From: Mytilus edulis
Lineage: Eukaryota > Mollusca > Bivalvia > Mytilida > Mytilidae
Length of the DNA: 64,000 nucleotides
Assembly: GCF_963676685.1 (NCBI RefSeq)
Contig: NC_092357.1
Span: 17,845,607 to 17,909,606, forward strand
Direction: 5' to 3'
Part shown: positions 11,366 through 23,779 of the stretch, piece by piece
Layout of the letters: each line of letters opens with the position of its first letter
How positions within the stretch are numbered: position 1 is the first letter of the stretch
Program-made: the position numbers and the translations under genes
The notes under the pieces: model-generated
Seen by the model: only the letters and a program-made list of their open reading frames with translations
What the model was told of the DNA's origin: nothing
Database searches by the model: none

Positions 11366-11630
11366 TCAGTTTGACAATTTTTGAATTCTCAAAATTTTGA
11401 CACTAAAATTATCATTATAATTTTGTTTTGAAACTTGTCTGTAATAAGATTTTCTAAATATTGTATCGTTTGACCATCCTGCAGCTTTTAATATTGTATC
11501 AATAGAAGTAGCACATTGAAAAGTTGCTGAGGTACTAACTGATCTAGTACTATGTGATTTATACATTGTAATATCTATACCAACCAGCTGCAGAACAGTT
11601 TTCACCCAACGTGCAATAGTGGCTTTCTAA
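11366..11630 (-). pseudogene. Tyrosine recombinase C-terminal fragment (Crypton/DIRS-like)
   Basis: The minus-strand frame reads TIARWVKTVLQLVGIDI, then YKSHSTRSVSTSATF, then a TILKAAGWSNDTIFRKSYYR stretch. The HSTR element matches the HxxR box, W in AGWS occupies the His/Trp position and the Y in KSYYR the nucleophile position of tyrosine recombinases. The arrangement AGI..K.HSTR..STS..IL.AAGWSN is typical of Crypton and DIRS-group transposon recombinases in animals. No N-terminal portion is found upstream; an in-frame match fades at about 11630. It is taken as a truncated remnant. Confidence 0.75.
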
Positions 11631-11899
11631 AGGAAGACGTTCTAAGTAAATATTCCTTAACAACAGTAACTAGTCATGTGTGTTTATGTTATGTTATAAC
11701 TCAGCCTCCTCCTTTTAAAACAGCTTCTTTCCTTGAAATTTATGTAAAGTCATATGAAACGAATTTCATTTAGTTTTAATGTTATCGAAATTATTAAACC
11801 AATACATGCATAAAAATTAAACGACAAAGTAATAGAACTCATCAAGAGAAAAATACTCACGGCTTTAAAGACACATAAGACAGCTATGGAGTTCCATAG

Positions 11900-12190
11900 C
11901 TTTCAAGAGGGACGAAAGATACCAGAGGGACAGTCAAACTCATAAATCGAAAATAAACTGACAATGCCATGGATAAAAATGAAAAGGACAAACAGACAAA
12001 CAATAGTACACATGACACAACTTAGAAAACTAAACAATAAACAACACGAACCCCACTAAAAACTAGGGGTTATCTCAGGTGCTCCGGAAGGGTAAGCATG
12101 CAGATCCTGCTCCACATGTGGCACCCGTCGTGTTGCTTATGATATAACAAATCCGGTAAATAGTTTAATTCGGTAGGTCACATTTATGAA
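11900..12190 (-). repeat. 3' non-coding tail of Penelope-like element (minus)
   Basis: This segment is the reverse complement of about 24460-24715: GACGGGTGCCACATGTGGAG, the AGGATCTGC/TTCCGGAGCACCTGAGA region, and TGACTGTCCCTCTGGTATCT at its end. In both places it follows the same RT C-terminal coding fragment, so it is most simply the element's 3' UTR. Confidence 0.7.
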
Positions 12191-12207
12191 AGGGAAGGGG
12201 ATTGTAG

Positions 12208-12850
12208 TTACGATGTGATGAACATATCCGATATTATTTGTGAAATGGTTACTCCATAACGGTCAACCAACTCGTGATGGCGTCCGTAAAATTTACGAAG
12301 AGATGATTTCAACTTCACCATTTGAAACTCTTGATTTGAACAGCTTCCTTTTGAGCAACAACCCTCTATCAAGAAAATCATGATAGGAAATGCAAGCACG
12401 GAAATATCGTATCAATTGGGAGATATATACACCGTATGCAGGTGCTGCTGGAATGTTGCTACTTAGAAATGGAAAGTACACAATTGGAAAGCTGAAATCA
12501 TCTCTTTTGTCGTAAAGTTTTGTTTTCAATCGACCCTCATTGTCAATGTCTACATGTAAGTCAAGATATGAGGCCGACTTAACTGTATCTGTTGTATCCT
12601 TTATCTCTAGTTCAATGGGATAGATCCGTTCGACATAGTCACCAAATTTTGAATTATTTAGTGAAAGAACATCACCTGTATAGCGGAAAGTAGAGTTAAA
12701 GGATATTGCTAACTTTTAATCTTTCTTCCTAAGAAGTTCCTGTATGAAGTCAGCCTTATTATAATAAAGAAACAAGTCGGCAAAAAGAGGGGCACAATTC
12801 GTTCCCATAGGGAAAACGGTACTATTACATTTTCCCAACTTTATGTTGGC
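12208..12850 (-). pseudogene. Penelope-like reverse transcriptase fragment, inactivated
   Basis: Minus-strand reading from about 12850 gives FPMGTNCAPLFADL (RT motif B'), then NSTFRYTGDVLSLNNSKFGD (motif C), then DIDNEGRLKTKLYDKRDDF and the SSNIPAAPAYGVYISQLI thumb region. It ends at HHELVDRYGVTISQII and TS at 12208. The catalytic YxDD motif is YTGD, so the first metal-binding Asp is lost, and a frameshift separates the frames 12529-12293 and 12399-12208. Upstream RT motifs are missing. It is closely related to the plus-strand fragment at 22798-23711. Confidence 0.85.
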
Positions 12851-13205
12851 CTTTTGTGTACTCAAGGTAGGTGAAGGAAGTCAAATTAGGAGCGCTGTGA
12901 TTGGATGTAAGGGTACGTACAATATATATTTTTTTATTTTCTGCAAAATGACGGTGGGCATGGATACCATTAACAAGCTCCATTGGAAATTGGTCATGAT
13001 ACTATTTGACTTCAATTTTTAAAGTAGAAGAATAAGGTACTAAAACCACACATAATTGTTTTATCCAGGTTTTTATTATAAAAAGTAACATGTTTAACCC
13101 CGCCACATTATTTAAGTATGTGCCTGTCCCAAGTCAGGAGCCTGTAATTCAGTGGTTGTCGTTTGTTTATGTGTTACATATTTGTTTTTCGTTCATTTTT
13201 TTTAT

Positions 13206-13404
13206 ATATAAATAAGGCCGTTAGTTTTCTCGTTTGAATTGTTTTACATTGTCTTATCGGGGCCTTTTATAGCTGACAATGCGGTATGGGCTTTGCTAAT
13301 TGTTGAAGGCCGTACGGTGACCTATAGTTGTTAATGTCTGTGCCATTCTGGTCTCTTGTGGACAGTTGTCTCATTGGTAATCATACCACATCTTCTCTTT
13401 TTAT
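13206..13404 (+). repeat. Dispersed repeat family A
   Basis: It is recognised by AAGGCCGTTAGTTTTCTCG, GTTGAAGGCCGTACGGTGA and the terminal TTGTCTCATTGGTAATCATACCACATCTTC. Copies at 21371-21562 and 46430-46705 match almost throughout. It is SINE-sized, but I see no clear RNA polymerase III boxes. Confidence 0.85.
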
Positions 13405-14055
13405 AAATTTAGAAAATGCTGGTAATGTCGCCTATGGCAAAATAAATAGTACCGTTTTTACTGTAGTGATTCGCAGTAAGTACGTAACGAATGTGAGCTC
13501 TGCGCCGGATATTGGTGTGAACTTATTATTTATAATATTGTTAAGATCCAAACAAAGCTATTCTATTGACATCAGTTTATTAGATGTAGATTTTTTATTA
13601 TCATAAATATTCAATCTTCATTCTAATAGCTAACCTGGGATCTTAACTAGCTACCTTACTAGATTGAAATTTTAAACCCCTTGATTTCTTATCAAATTAA
13701 GAATCTTCATCTTTTTTATTTCAACAAACGATCATTTCTTAAATATAAATTAACATTTTAAAATTTTAATTTATTCATTTCAAGCCCGATAGATATTTAT
13801 TTTCATTTGACTTTATTGTTAAAAACCTTTTTCTCTTCCCTACTTTGTCACTTTCTGCAAATCAAAATTTTAAACCTTGGATTTTCAATAAAATTTTCCA
13901 TACAGTGTATCTATATCTACATGTATTTTCACGTTAACTTTATGTATTTTGTTTATACAAAAATCGTTATTAATTTGTGTATAATTGTAATACAAAATGT
14001 ACAAGTATATTCTTACTCCTGTGTTTCTTTATAATAATGATTTGTCCATGTGTTC

Positions 14056-14400
14056 ATGTTGCAGTCCTCCATAGGCTTACATGCAAAACAGCTGATCTTT
14101 GAAAATAAAAAATAAAAAATTGGTACATAAAAATATGTTCGTATCATGTATGTACTAATGTGAAATTGTGATTAAGTCGAAAAAAGTGGGTCATGCCACG
14201 AAGAATAAACCCTGAAGTCATAACATTTTTTTCTACTTTCTGTTTGCTGTTTTTGCTAGACCGCACTACTTCCAGTAAACATGATATCCTTCCACTTTCC
14301 TGAATTGATATCCCCAAAAAGTTGCAGGATTTTTTTTTTAAATCTCTATATATGTTTCAATTCAGCTTAACTTTTAATCAAACATAAAAAAATGTTTCCA
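14056..14400 (+). repeat. Dispersed repeat D (copy 1)
   Basis: It runs from TGTTGCAGTCCTCCATAGGC through ATGCCACGAAGAATAAA and CATGATATCCTTCCACTTTC. The same sequence occurs at 40436-40790 at the right edge of the 192-bp satellite. The 40.5-kb copy contains an 84-residue open frame that is broken here, so it is not conserved coding sequence. Confidence 0.8.
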
Positions 14401-15399
14401 GAATTAAAATCAGAAAAAAGGAATATTTTATTTCCCTCCATGTTTTGATAATTAAAATCCAAAAAGTTTGTGTTATTCCGCAAAGGTTTGTGTTGTTAAA
14501 GTTTGCTTTATTTATGTTTAGCAAAGGCTTGCATTATAACGCAAACATAGGAAAAAGTGAAAAAACAAAACAGTTTCATTGTGTGGCGCTTAGAGCTACA
14601 TAATAATAATTATTGTTTCGATCTTCGATGTTTTGGATGATAAAGTAACCCCAACATATTCTTATCTTTTGAATTTGAGAAGAATAACAGGATTTTCTAA
14701 AACATTAATTTTTCTCATGCACAGTCATTATCTTATTGTAAAACTTATTTGGATATTTTAAAATTTAAAGAAATGAAATATTTCAATCCCTTTGATGATT
14801 TAAAGTGTTCTTTTAGATATTTCAAAATAAGTAATTAGTGACAAAATATCAATAATAAAACTATTTCTGTTATTTTATCAAAATACTACATGATAATTAT
14901 CTGCAATAACTAATAAGAGGATTTAACCAAGAGACATGTTTTTAAGCCTGTAATATAAGTCTACATAATTATACATAATCCCACAAAAAAGGAAGTTATT
15001 TATATAGAAAAGGGTGTCGTTCGTGTATGGAAATCATTTCTTGAACAAAAATCAGAGATCATATCAGGTAGGCAAATCGTTTAAGATTTTTGACATATTT
15101 TTTTTACATTCCTACCTATTATTCTTTTTGTTTTGTTCACACATCGTTGTCAATATAATGTAATTTTATACGACTGTCATAAAAGTGAGCGGTTTAGCCA
15201 GCTATTAAACCAGGTTTAATCCAACATTTTCTACATAAGAATATACATGTACAAAGTCCAGAATCTGACAGTTGTTATCCATTCGTTTGATGTGTTTGAA
15301 CTTTTGATTTTGTCATTTGATTGGGGACTTTCCGGTTTGAATTTTCTTCGGAGTTCTATATTTTTGTGATTTTTTTTTTTTTTTTTTTAAAGATTTTAC

Positions 15400-16090
15400 T
15401 TTTTGATGTTAAAGATACAGTTTGTCAATAATTGTAAACACAGGATAACTAAACATTTCTGAAATCTTAGTACAAATTATATAGGAAGGTTATTTTAATT
15501 TTAATAATTTGTATGCAATACAAAAAAAAGCAGCTTGTGACTTGTATGGAGAGTTGTCTCAGTGGCACTAATACCACATCTTCTTATATCTATTGACCCT
15601 TTTGTATTTTATAGATACACTTTGTCAATAACTATGAACGCTAGATAACAAAAATTTTCGAAATATTTATGCAATCCAAAAATATCAGGAAATGTAGTAT
15701 GATTGCAACCTTTCCTACTATGGGAAAGAACATCTTTTACCTGCTTTTTAAGTTCCGTTTTACACTGGTACATTTTTGAGGCACTTTATAGCTTGCTGTT
15801 CGGTGTGAGCCAAAGCTCCGTGTTAAAGACCGTACTTTGACCTATAATGGTTTACTTTTACAAATTGTGACTTGGATGGAGAGTTGTCTCATTGGCACTC
15901 ATACCACATCTTCTTATTTCTATTGACCCTTTTTTATTTCATAGATACATTTTGTCAATGAATATGAACGCAGGATAACGAAAAGTTCCGAGATCTTAGT
16001 ACAAATTATGTAGAAATATTAATATTTATGCAATACAAAAAAGTTAGGAAATGTGAAATGGTTGCAACCTTTCCTACTGAAGAAAATACA
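15400..16090 (+). repeat. Tandem triplication with family A ends
   Basis: The sequence (A)GATACA.TTTGTCAATAA..A.GAACGC.GGATAAC..AAA begins at about 15413, 15613 and 15943. The first two units are followed by TTGTCTCA.TGGCACT.ATACCACATCTTC and TCTATTGACCCTTTT. The second interval holds a fuller family A copy (15786-15926). The structure fits unequal duplication of a unit already carrying the repeat. Confidence 0.7.
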
Positions 16091-16526
16091 TCTATATTGT
16101 TAAAGATAAATGAGTATTCAATTAATACTTTTTGGGGCTTTCCTAAAAATTTGATCTTGTTAGATTATTTAATTTTGTTATTGCTACAAATTTATAAATC
16201 CAGTGATTTTTTTTACGTGCCATGTCAGAGGGATTTAGCAAATAACATAACATATGACCTCGGGGGCATTAATGTCTATGGTTGTTTAATATTTTTATCT
16301 TTATTTCGATAGTTTCCTTTTTGTTATTTTTACATTCAGTGTGCCAACAGCATAAATAAAATGTAATAAGAATAAAAAATGAAAATGAAAATTTCTACAG
16401 AGAAACCGTTCATGCGTTGCAAATGAAACATAGCGAAGTCATATATGTTATAGGATTAGAGATAATATTGATATTGCAAATATAAAGTAGTAATTAGTTA
16501 TCAAAGGTACCAGGATTATAATTTAA

Positions 16527-16571
16527 TACGCCAGACGCGCGTTTCGTCTACATAAGACTCATCAGTGACGC
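16527..16571 (-). ncRNA. Hammerhead ribozyme, type I, intact core
   Basis: It is nearly identical to the copy at 8409-8453: GCGUCA, CUGAUGA, GUC-loop-GAC, GAAA, ACGCGCGU, C, then UGGCGU on the minus strand. The flank continues through a conserved AUUAUAAUCCUGGUACC to TTTGATAACTAATTA, which marks the 3' part of the mobile unit (to about 16490 on the plus strand). Confidence 0.85.
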
Positions 16572-17609
16572 TCAGATCAAAATAGTAAATCAATATATGC
16601 CAAATTAAAAGACCAAAAAAAATCAAAAAAAAAATCGAACAAGGTTAGTTTCTGCAAACATGTAATGGTGCAATCATATCATACTATATCATTCGTCTCA
16701 ACTCGGCCGATTCCGTACCCTCATCTAACGAGAATAGCGGATTCTACCGAGGATTACCGAGTGCATACTATAGATCTAATGACATCAACCACGTCGATTA
16801 AGGATATTCGGTTCTTTTTTCACTTGTCAGATATTCGGAATCCTCTAGTTTTATTCATGCCCGCTAACCCTTATTTACTTTTCATGATTGTATCATATAT
16901 AGTTTCAAAAGCCTTCTTTTTTTTTAAATCCTTGTTATTTTTTCAGTTATTGAAAAACAATATTGCTAATGTTATATGTATGAAAAATCTAAAGAGAATG
17001 ATTTCCCGCCAAATTTTCAATTGATTATATCTCGACAAAATGAACACGGACCTTTCAGTCTTTATCTGCTTTTTAAGTTCCGCATTTATTTTTTTTAACT
17101 TTTTTATGACACGAAAGTTTTTTTTAGTTTGAGATACTAATCTTTATAGTTTTAGTAACCTTTAAACTTTACTATTTGTCAAGTCATGTGATATTTGAAT
17201 GAAATGAATAGTTTAGCTATGTAATTTTTCATTTTAATTTATTAAATGATTTTTTAATTAAATTTGTTATTATTTAAACGATAAATCTTTTTGAAATTGA
17301 ACAACAACCAAATTTTAGGAAATGTTATATTTACATATATTCAAATGTGAAATGTTTTGTAGATGAGTGTCTCATAAGCCAATTTTATGGCTGGGTACTG
17401 ATTGTTTTAATGTATATTTTTATTATGTCATTGTATAATGTTCAATCAGTATGCCACACAATAATAGAAAAAAATGTATTTATTATTTATTGTTATATTT
17501 ATTATTTATTTATACTGTTAATTTATAGAACTTGCCAGTCTTTTAAAACGGTTGTTATTTTGAAACAGGAGCGAACATCCTTAAATGTCATTGAAATAAA
17601 TAAAATTTA

Positions 17610-17882
17610 ACACATTTACAGCTGATTTCCTAATGCTTGCAAAGTAAAACTTTGGTTGGCTTGCTTGCTTTGTTTGTGTAATTGTTTATACAAGCTTTGT
17701 AAATAAGATTGACATCTTTATAAACAATTTATATAGGCAGGCATAGTTTAACCTGTATATATCATATTTGAATTTAATTTAGCGTTATCCTAATATCCTA
17801 ATGATTGTACAATATACAAACAATGCAAGCAAGCTAACCAAGATTTTGTTCTACATGCCTTAGAAAATTAGCTGTAAATTTA
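17610..17882. mobile_element. MITE-like fold-back element just upstream of the GY gene
   Basis: The left end CATTTACAGCTGATTTCCTA and inner TTGGTTGGCTTGCTTGC are mirrored by GCAAGCAAGCTAACCAA and TAGAAAATTAGCTGTAAATTT at the right end. It ends about 80 bases before the ATG of the gene at 17964 and could lie in its 5' intron or promoter. No ORF is inside. Confidence 0.7.
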
Positions 17883-17963
17883 TTTTTAAAACATGAAGTG
17901 TGAAATTTTAGTTTTAAGCGATGTTTACTACTTGTGAATTAGATTTCAATCTTATATTGTAGC

Positions 17964-19078
17964 ATGAAACTTGCAATCAGCACACTTGCAATTACAATAT
18001 GTCTTTGTGGCATTACCGGCATTCTCGCTGAAAACTATTACGGCGGTGCAGGAAATTATGGACATCCCGGAACATATGGCGGAAGTTATGGAGGGAGTTA
18101 TGGTGGAAATGGAGGATACGGCAAAACAGGATATGGCGTAGGTCACAGTAGCTATGGTGGTTACTCTGGATATGGCAAAAAGAGTTACGGTGGAATAAGT
18201 GGTTACTCGGGTTACGGCGGAAACAGTGGTTACTCTGGTTACGGCAGCAAGGGATATTCCGGATATGGCAAAAAGGGAGGTTACATTGATGAAACTACAA
18301 TTTACATGCCCCAACCGATTCCATATGGTGCTCCTTCATATGGATATGGTTCTGCTGCTCAGTACAATCCAGCTGGTTCCACTGGTATCTTTGGAGGAGA
18401 AGGTACTTCTCTTGCACTCGGTAAGTAATGTTAAAGAGTGTCATATAAGAACAGATAATGAAATATCCGTTTCTTGTTGGACTTAAAATTACAAAATAGC
18501 TTACATGTTACGTTTGTACCTATTCGCACGAAACATGATGACTAATAGATTCAAGCACATCAACGCGTAAAATAAAAATTACAAACACGCTGCATGATAA
18601 CTAACTTGTACTTCTACTGCAAGTATACAGTAGTCATCAATATAGTCATGGACAGCAGCACAAACAATTATTTGATAACGTTTTTGCTGACAAGAAAAGT
18701 ACAACAGAAATATAACAAGAACCTCACAGTAATCGGACAAAGCTGTGTTACTATGAGACTGTAAATCTACTAGAGCAACAACTATTCCTACCAAAAGAAA
18801 GACACTTTCTAATTTTTTTTTACCGTATGAACCACTGATTGACAGACTTGCTCCCGAGCTTTACTCTTTTGCTTGATAAAGCAGGAGCTAACCCATGAAA
18901 TAGACGCAAGCCAGCTACAAACAAGGTTTACATTTTTGATAATGTTTTAAGAAACAAATACACAATATTTAACAGACAAGAAAACATGGTAAAATTACTT
19001 TTAACATTCTTTTTTCATTTTCTAATTTTAGTTGGAGGTTTGTTCGTTGCCATTGCATTGCTTAACAGAAACAACTAA
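17964..19078 (+). CDS. Gly/Tyr-rich secreted structural protein, second intact paralogue
   Basis: CDS joins 17964-18420 and 19032-19078, giving 167 residues. The ATG sits two bases after an acceptor-like TTATATTGTAG, implying a 5' UTR intron as in the 6279 gene. Residues 1-22 are a signal peptide (MKLAISTLAI..ILA, then ENYYGG). The middle is GSYGG, GGYGKTGYG and GYSGYGGNSGYSGYG repeats. The signature GYGKKGGYIDETTIYMPQPI with a following APS matches the other gene, and the main exon ends GTSLAL. Donor CTCG|GTAAGT and acceptor TTTTAG|TT join in phase 1 and add VGGLFVAIALLNRNN before TAA. Again there is a hydrophobic stretch followed by Asn-rich residues, although the tail sequences themselves differ. 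Lys-Gly-Tyr composition suits a mantle or foot extracellular matrix protein; tissue and role are inferred. Confidence 0.86.
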
Positions 19079-20683
19079 ATAGTTATCATATGATAGTAAG
19101 TATTGCACTTTGCTGTATACACATATGTACAAGCAAAATGAGTGTTGAAAGAAGTGTTCGACCTTCATAATTTCAATATTTTCTTTATTTCAAAATTTAA
19201 GCAAAATTCGCAAATCGGTGTTGACCCTTTGACTATAACAACTGTTTATGAAATAACTGTAAAATGGTAAGATAAACGCACTGTGATTTAAGTTCTTTTG
19301 ATTTTCGCTTCATTTGATGCATTAAGCATTTATTAGATACAGAATGTTTACTGATGAGTGTTTAATTTGAAGCCTGAAATATGTATTTACGAATAGTGTT
19401 GATGTTATCATATATGTTATTAACTATTACAAATTAGAATAAATGAAAATAGTTATAGCCAATGATTTAAAAGAACTGAAACAGTGAGAGCGTATGACGA
19501 AAAGCTTCTAATCCGAATTGTGTCCATTCTGAAAAAATAGCAATAATAGATGCACGCAATAATTTCTGAATTTCTTTTGTTTTAGATTTTAATGTGACGC
19601 TGATCATCACAGTACACAAGACGGGATATATACATAAAAAAAATTAATATGATTTCATTTTATTATTTGAATTAACTCACTGCTCACTGATTTCTTGATG
19701 TATCTTTGTTGAATCGAGTCCTCCAAGTCGACACACAGTTTTTATGTTAAGGGTGTTTAAAAGAGCAGACATTTTTACACTACATGTACATTGTAGTTCC
19801 TGTCATTTCCATTTAGCTTTTGATTTTGCTATTTGATTAGGGACTTTCCGCCTTGAGTTTCATCGGAGTTGAGTATTATTTTTTTATTTTACTTTTTCCA
19901 TAAGTAGATAAGTATTGATATAGAGTGTGTGGTTTTTATTCAATAGATATAAGGGTATTACTGTAATGAATAGTTATTTCCGATGTCACAATGGAGTTTA
20001 GTCGAAAACTCCCGCGGCTGAGAAATACCGTTAAATAGGCCCAAGACCACAATTAATGACTCCACTTTTCGATATAGTTCCCTTTAATTAAAGTGTATTT
20101 CTTCTTAAATTTTTTTCTTTCCTTTTCTCAAACATTTCTTAGCTTTTATAAGGGGGAAATGAAAGAAGAGAGGTGAAATAAATTTTTAGATGTTTAATTT
20201 TAACTGATTTTGATATGGAAAGAGTGATTAGGTCAGGTGCAAAAAGGTGATATTTACAGTTTTCGGAACATCTCTTGACTTGTCCATAGGGGTATGGATG
20301 TGTATTGGCTAAATTTGTAAGTTGTATACATATTTTTGGACTTGTACTGTACATTACACACACAAAAGATCTGCCAAAAAGAATAGGTCAATTTTTTTTA
20401 ATGAGACAAAACATTATAAAGAACTAATAGAGGAATTAATTGTGGTCTCGGGCCAATATCGGTGACATATTCACATATAATTACATTAGGTGTATGTTTC
20501 ATTATAATACGTTATTCTGATTAGCTAACTGCACATCACGTGTTATTCCTTAAGCAGTTGTATCACACAATAAAACTTATCATTCATGATGACACGAGGT
20601 CCCATAATAAAGTGCACAGGTAAATTAAATAAAAACTTGATGTAAATCGTGTTTTCGTGATCCTAGCTAAAAAATGTAATTAT

Positions 20684-20767
20684 AAGTATTGAATGCTTCT
20701 TTTTGTAACTACTTCTGTCAACGCTTTTACACCCCAATAAAGTTACAAAAAGAAGCATTCAATTCTT
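20684..20767. repeat. Palindrome with 27-bp arms
   Basis: AAGTATTGAATGCTTCTTTT at the left is mirrored by AAAAGAAGCATTCAATTCTT at the right, with about 30 bases between the arms. Confidence 0.8.
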
Positions 20768-21370
20768 AAATAAAGTTGTAAAATTTAAAAGATACCAAGA
20801 GGAGATCGAAATCCTTAAGTTGAAGATAGTCAGATAAAAAGCAAAAAGGAAAAGAACAAAACAGACAAATAACTTCTCAGAAAACTAATAATAAAGAAAA
20901 AGGAACCACTTAAAAATCCCTATAATTTCAGTGCTCTGGAAAAGTGAGATGCTTTTGTTCCAGTACTGATTATTTAAACATGTAACTAGGCTGTTGTTTG
21001 ATAATAAAACAATTTAATTAAATGTAAAGAAAAATATAACGTCTTGTTACAAAAATTCAGATATGGTACCTTCAATAGAAAAACTCTAATACAAAGATGC
21101 CTTACAGGTCTTAGTTTGTTTTCTGTCCAATCTTGGCTGAGTCACTCCTTTTTGTTCCTATATAAAAAAAAAAAATAGAAGAAGAGAAACGAAAAACACG
21201 TATGAACCACACCAACAAACGACAACCACTGAACATTAGGTTACCGACTAAGGACATGTGCAAACATTTTAAAAGTAACCAACCACTACCCTTACCTGAA
21301 ACAGTAGGATAACATCACAACATAGAAAAACAGGTAATAAAATACCAATTGAAATGGTTTAAATAGCTTA

Positions 21371-21562
21371 AGGCCGTTAGTTTTCTCGCTTGAATTGCTT
21401 TGCATTGTCTTATCAAGGCCTTTTATAGCTGACTATGCGGTATGGGCCTTGCTCATTGTTGAAGGCCGTACGGTTACCTATAGTTGTTTTAATGTCTGTG
21501 CCATTTTGGTCTCTTGTGGACAGTTGTGTCATTGGCAATCATACCACATCTTCTTTTTTATA
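21371..21562 (+). repeat. Dispersed repeat family A
   Basis: It is a close match to 13206-13404, including GAAGGCCGTACGGTTACCTA and ATACCACATCTTCTTTTTTA. An open frame at 21395-21583 is wholly inside it. Confidence 0.85.
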
Positions 21563-22769
21563 GCTCAATCAAAAGAATATTAATACAAACATGTGAATAT
21601 ACACTGCACAAATACATTTGATCTATGACACAATGTAAATACAAAATCAATGAAATAAGGGTTGCATATAAAGTAATCGAAATTGCAAGTTTTGTTTGGC
21701 TAATGCAAGGTGTGTTTTCAAATAAAAGTGAAATGAAAATATCAGTCATCAGTAGTGAGGTCTCTCATTGGAAGGAATAATGTTCATGTGATTTAGTCTT
21801 GATAACTGTTCAAACTGGAAAAAAATGTCATTTAACCATGAAGAGAGACTATTTTTCCGAACATTGTTATTTCCATTTAAATGTATCAACAGTGTACACG
21901 AACTTTAAAAACTGAGAGCTGTTGAATGGTTAATTGATATCATGTACTCAAAAATAAAGAGTTTCAAAGTCTTGTTTTGAACATTTATATTAAAATTTTT
22001 CAATCCGTGATGATTGTTTCTATTGAAAAAAAAACTTTATTGAGATTGAGACTTCGATAAAACCAGATAAAATATGCAGTCAAAATTAACTTGTATTGTA
22101 TGGTCATGAAACATTTGCCATTGTACATTAGACAAACAAATACACACCAACCATGCACAAATAGCCATGTCCATGCACTGTTTACATAAGCGATATCGTA
22201 AAACAGCAAACCCTTTTATCTGTACATATATATAGTTATTTTCATTAGCAAAGAAATGTACTTGTTTTATTATTACTTTTTACCAGCACGATTTCTGTTG
22301 TTATTATGAACTCGAATAGTAAAAAAAGTTTCCTTACAGAGAACACACCAAACTTTATAGAGTTCTCTATTTCAGTGGTTTACCAGTTTTCCCAATGTCT
22401 GAAGAGTTCAAGAAATTAACTTGAAATATTGTTTTCCTCAATCAAGTTCACACATTGGTGCATAAAGAAAATTGATTCTGTACATTGCACCAGGTATCAC
22501 ACATACACTCGTGTAGGCAGTAAAGCATAATTGGAGCCTAAATTTTCTTATGTCTCTACTTTAGGAGAAATTCACAGTTGCGGATCTTCATGTTAGTACT
22601 TCGACAAAACTTTACAAAATATATTTATTTTTTACGACAAAATGTTTACTACAGTTAGATATTTTGATGCGCGTGTTTTAGTCACTGAGTCTCCCAAGTA
22701 CTCCACGAAACCTCTTTCTTATTTATTAACATCAATTTTATCAGCAATCAAAGACGGGCTTTAAAGTTA

Positions 22770-23711
22770 TTGTGAAACTGCCTATTCTACAGGTGGCGTG
22801 AATCAGAAGGGGATATCTAAAATTTCCAGAGATCTTTTAGAGTACATTCAATCTAACTCTCTTCCATCTTGTAATAGTATTACAACATTTGACTTTTCTA
22901 CACTTTATACAAGTATTTTACATTTTAAACTAAAAGACAAATTGGAAGAGTTGGTATTGCTTTGTTTCATAAAAAAGAATGGCCAACAAAGATTCAAGTA
23001 TCTTGTCTTGGGAAGGGATAAATCCAACTCTGATTCAAACAAAAAATTGACATTATCAAGATTTTTTGATTGACAACATATTTTTAACGTTCGGAGAACG
23101 TGTTTTTCAACAGGCTATCGGCATTCCAATGGGAACTAATTGTGCCCCTCTTCTTGCCGACTTGTTTCTTTATTATTATGAGGCTGACTTCATACAGGAA
23201 CTTCTTAGGAAGAAAGATAAGAAGTTAGCAATATCCTTTAACTCTACTTTCCGCTATATAGATGATGTTCTTTCACTAAATATTTCAAAATTTGGTGACT
23301 ATGTCGAATGCATCTATTCAATTGGACTAGAGATAAAGGACACAACAGATAGAGTTAAGTCGGCCTCATATCTTGACTTACATTTATAAATTGACATTGA
23401 GGGTCGATTGAAAACAAAACTTTATGACAAAAGAGATGATTTCAGCTTTCCATTTCTAAGTAGCAACATTCCACAGCACCTGCATACGGTATATATATCT
23501 CCCAATTGATGCGATATTCCTGTGCTTGCATTTCTATCATGATTTTCTTAATAGAGGGTTGTTGCTCACAAGGAAGCTATTAAATCAAGAGTTCCAATTG
23601 GTGAAGTTGAAATTATCTCTTCGTAAATTTAACGGACGCCATCACGAGTTGGTTGACCGTTATGGAATTACCGTTTCACAAATGATATCGGATATGTTCC
23701 TTACGTCGTAA
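22770..23711 (+). pseudogene. Penelope-like reverse transcriptase fragment (plus)
   Basis: The 22798 frame reads TTFDFSTLYTSILHFKLKDK (RT motif A region). A one-base frameshift near 23060 leads into IDNIFLTFGERVFQQAIGIP with MGTNCAPLLADLFLYYYE (motif B') and FRYIDDVLSLN (motif C, with both catalytic Asp intact). A stop at 23387-23389 interrupts the frame just before DIEGRLKTKLYDKRDDF. Degraded thumb and C-terminal sequence continues to HHELVDRYGITVSQMIS at 23711. FDFSTLYT, GIPMGTNCAPL and YIDD together are characteristic of Penelope-like elements. N-terminal parts and any GIY-YIG endonuclease are absent, so it is a dead fragment. Confidence 0.88.
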
Positions 23712-23779
23712 CTACAATCCCCTTCCCTTTCATGAATGTGTCCTACCGAATTAGACTATTTACCGGATTTGTAATAACA

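Larger units (their letters stand above)
12860..17609. other. Repeat-rich intergenic DNA, no gene supported
   Basis: It contains family A at 13206-13404 and 15786-15926, repeat D at 14056-14400, a triplicated unit at 15400-16090 and a hammerhead unit at 16527-16571. Open frames at 13328, 13807, 16028, 16665 and 17347 are AT-rich, lack domains, and several lie inside these repeats. Confidence 0.5.
19079..22770. other. Intergenic DNA with scattered repeats
   Basis: It holds a palindrome at 20684-20767, a decayed Penelope-like tail on the minus strand at about 20790-20950, and family A at 21371-21562. Otherwise AT-rich sequence with no supported ORF. Additional exons of the 17964 gene downstream cannot be excluded but are not needed, since the TAA closes the frame. 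Confidence 0.5.
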
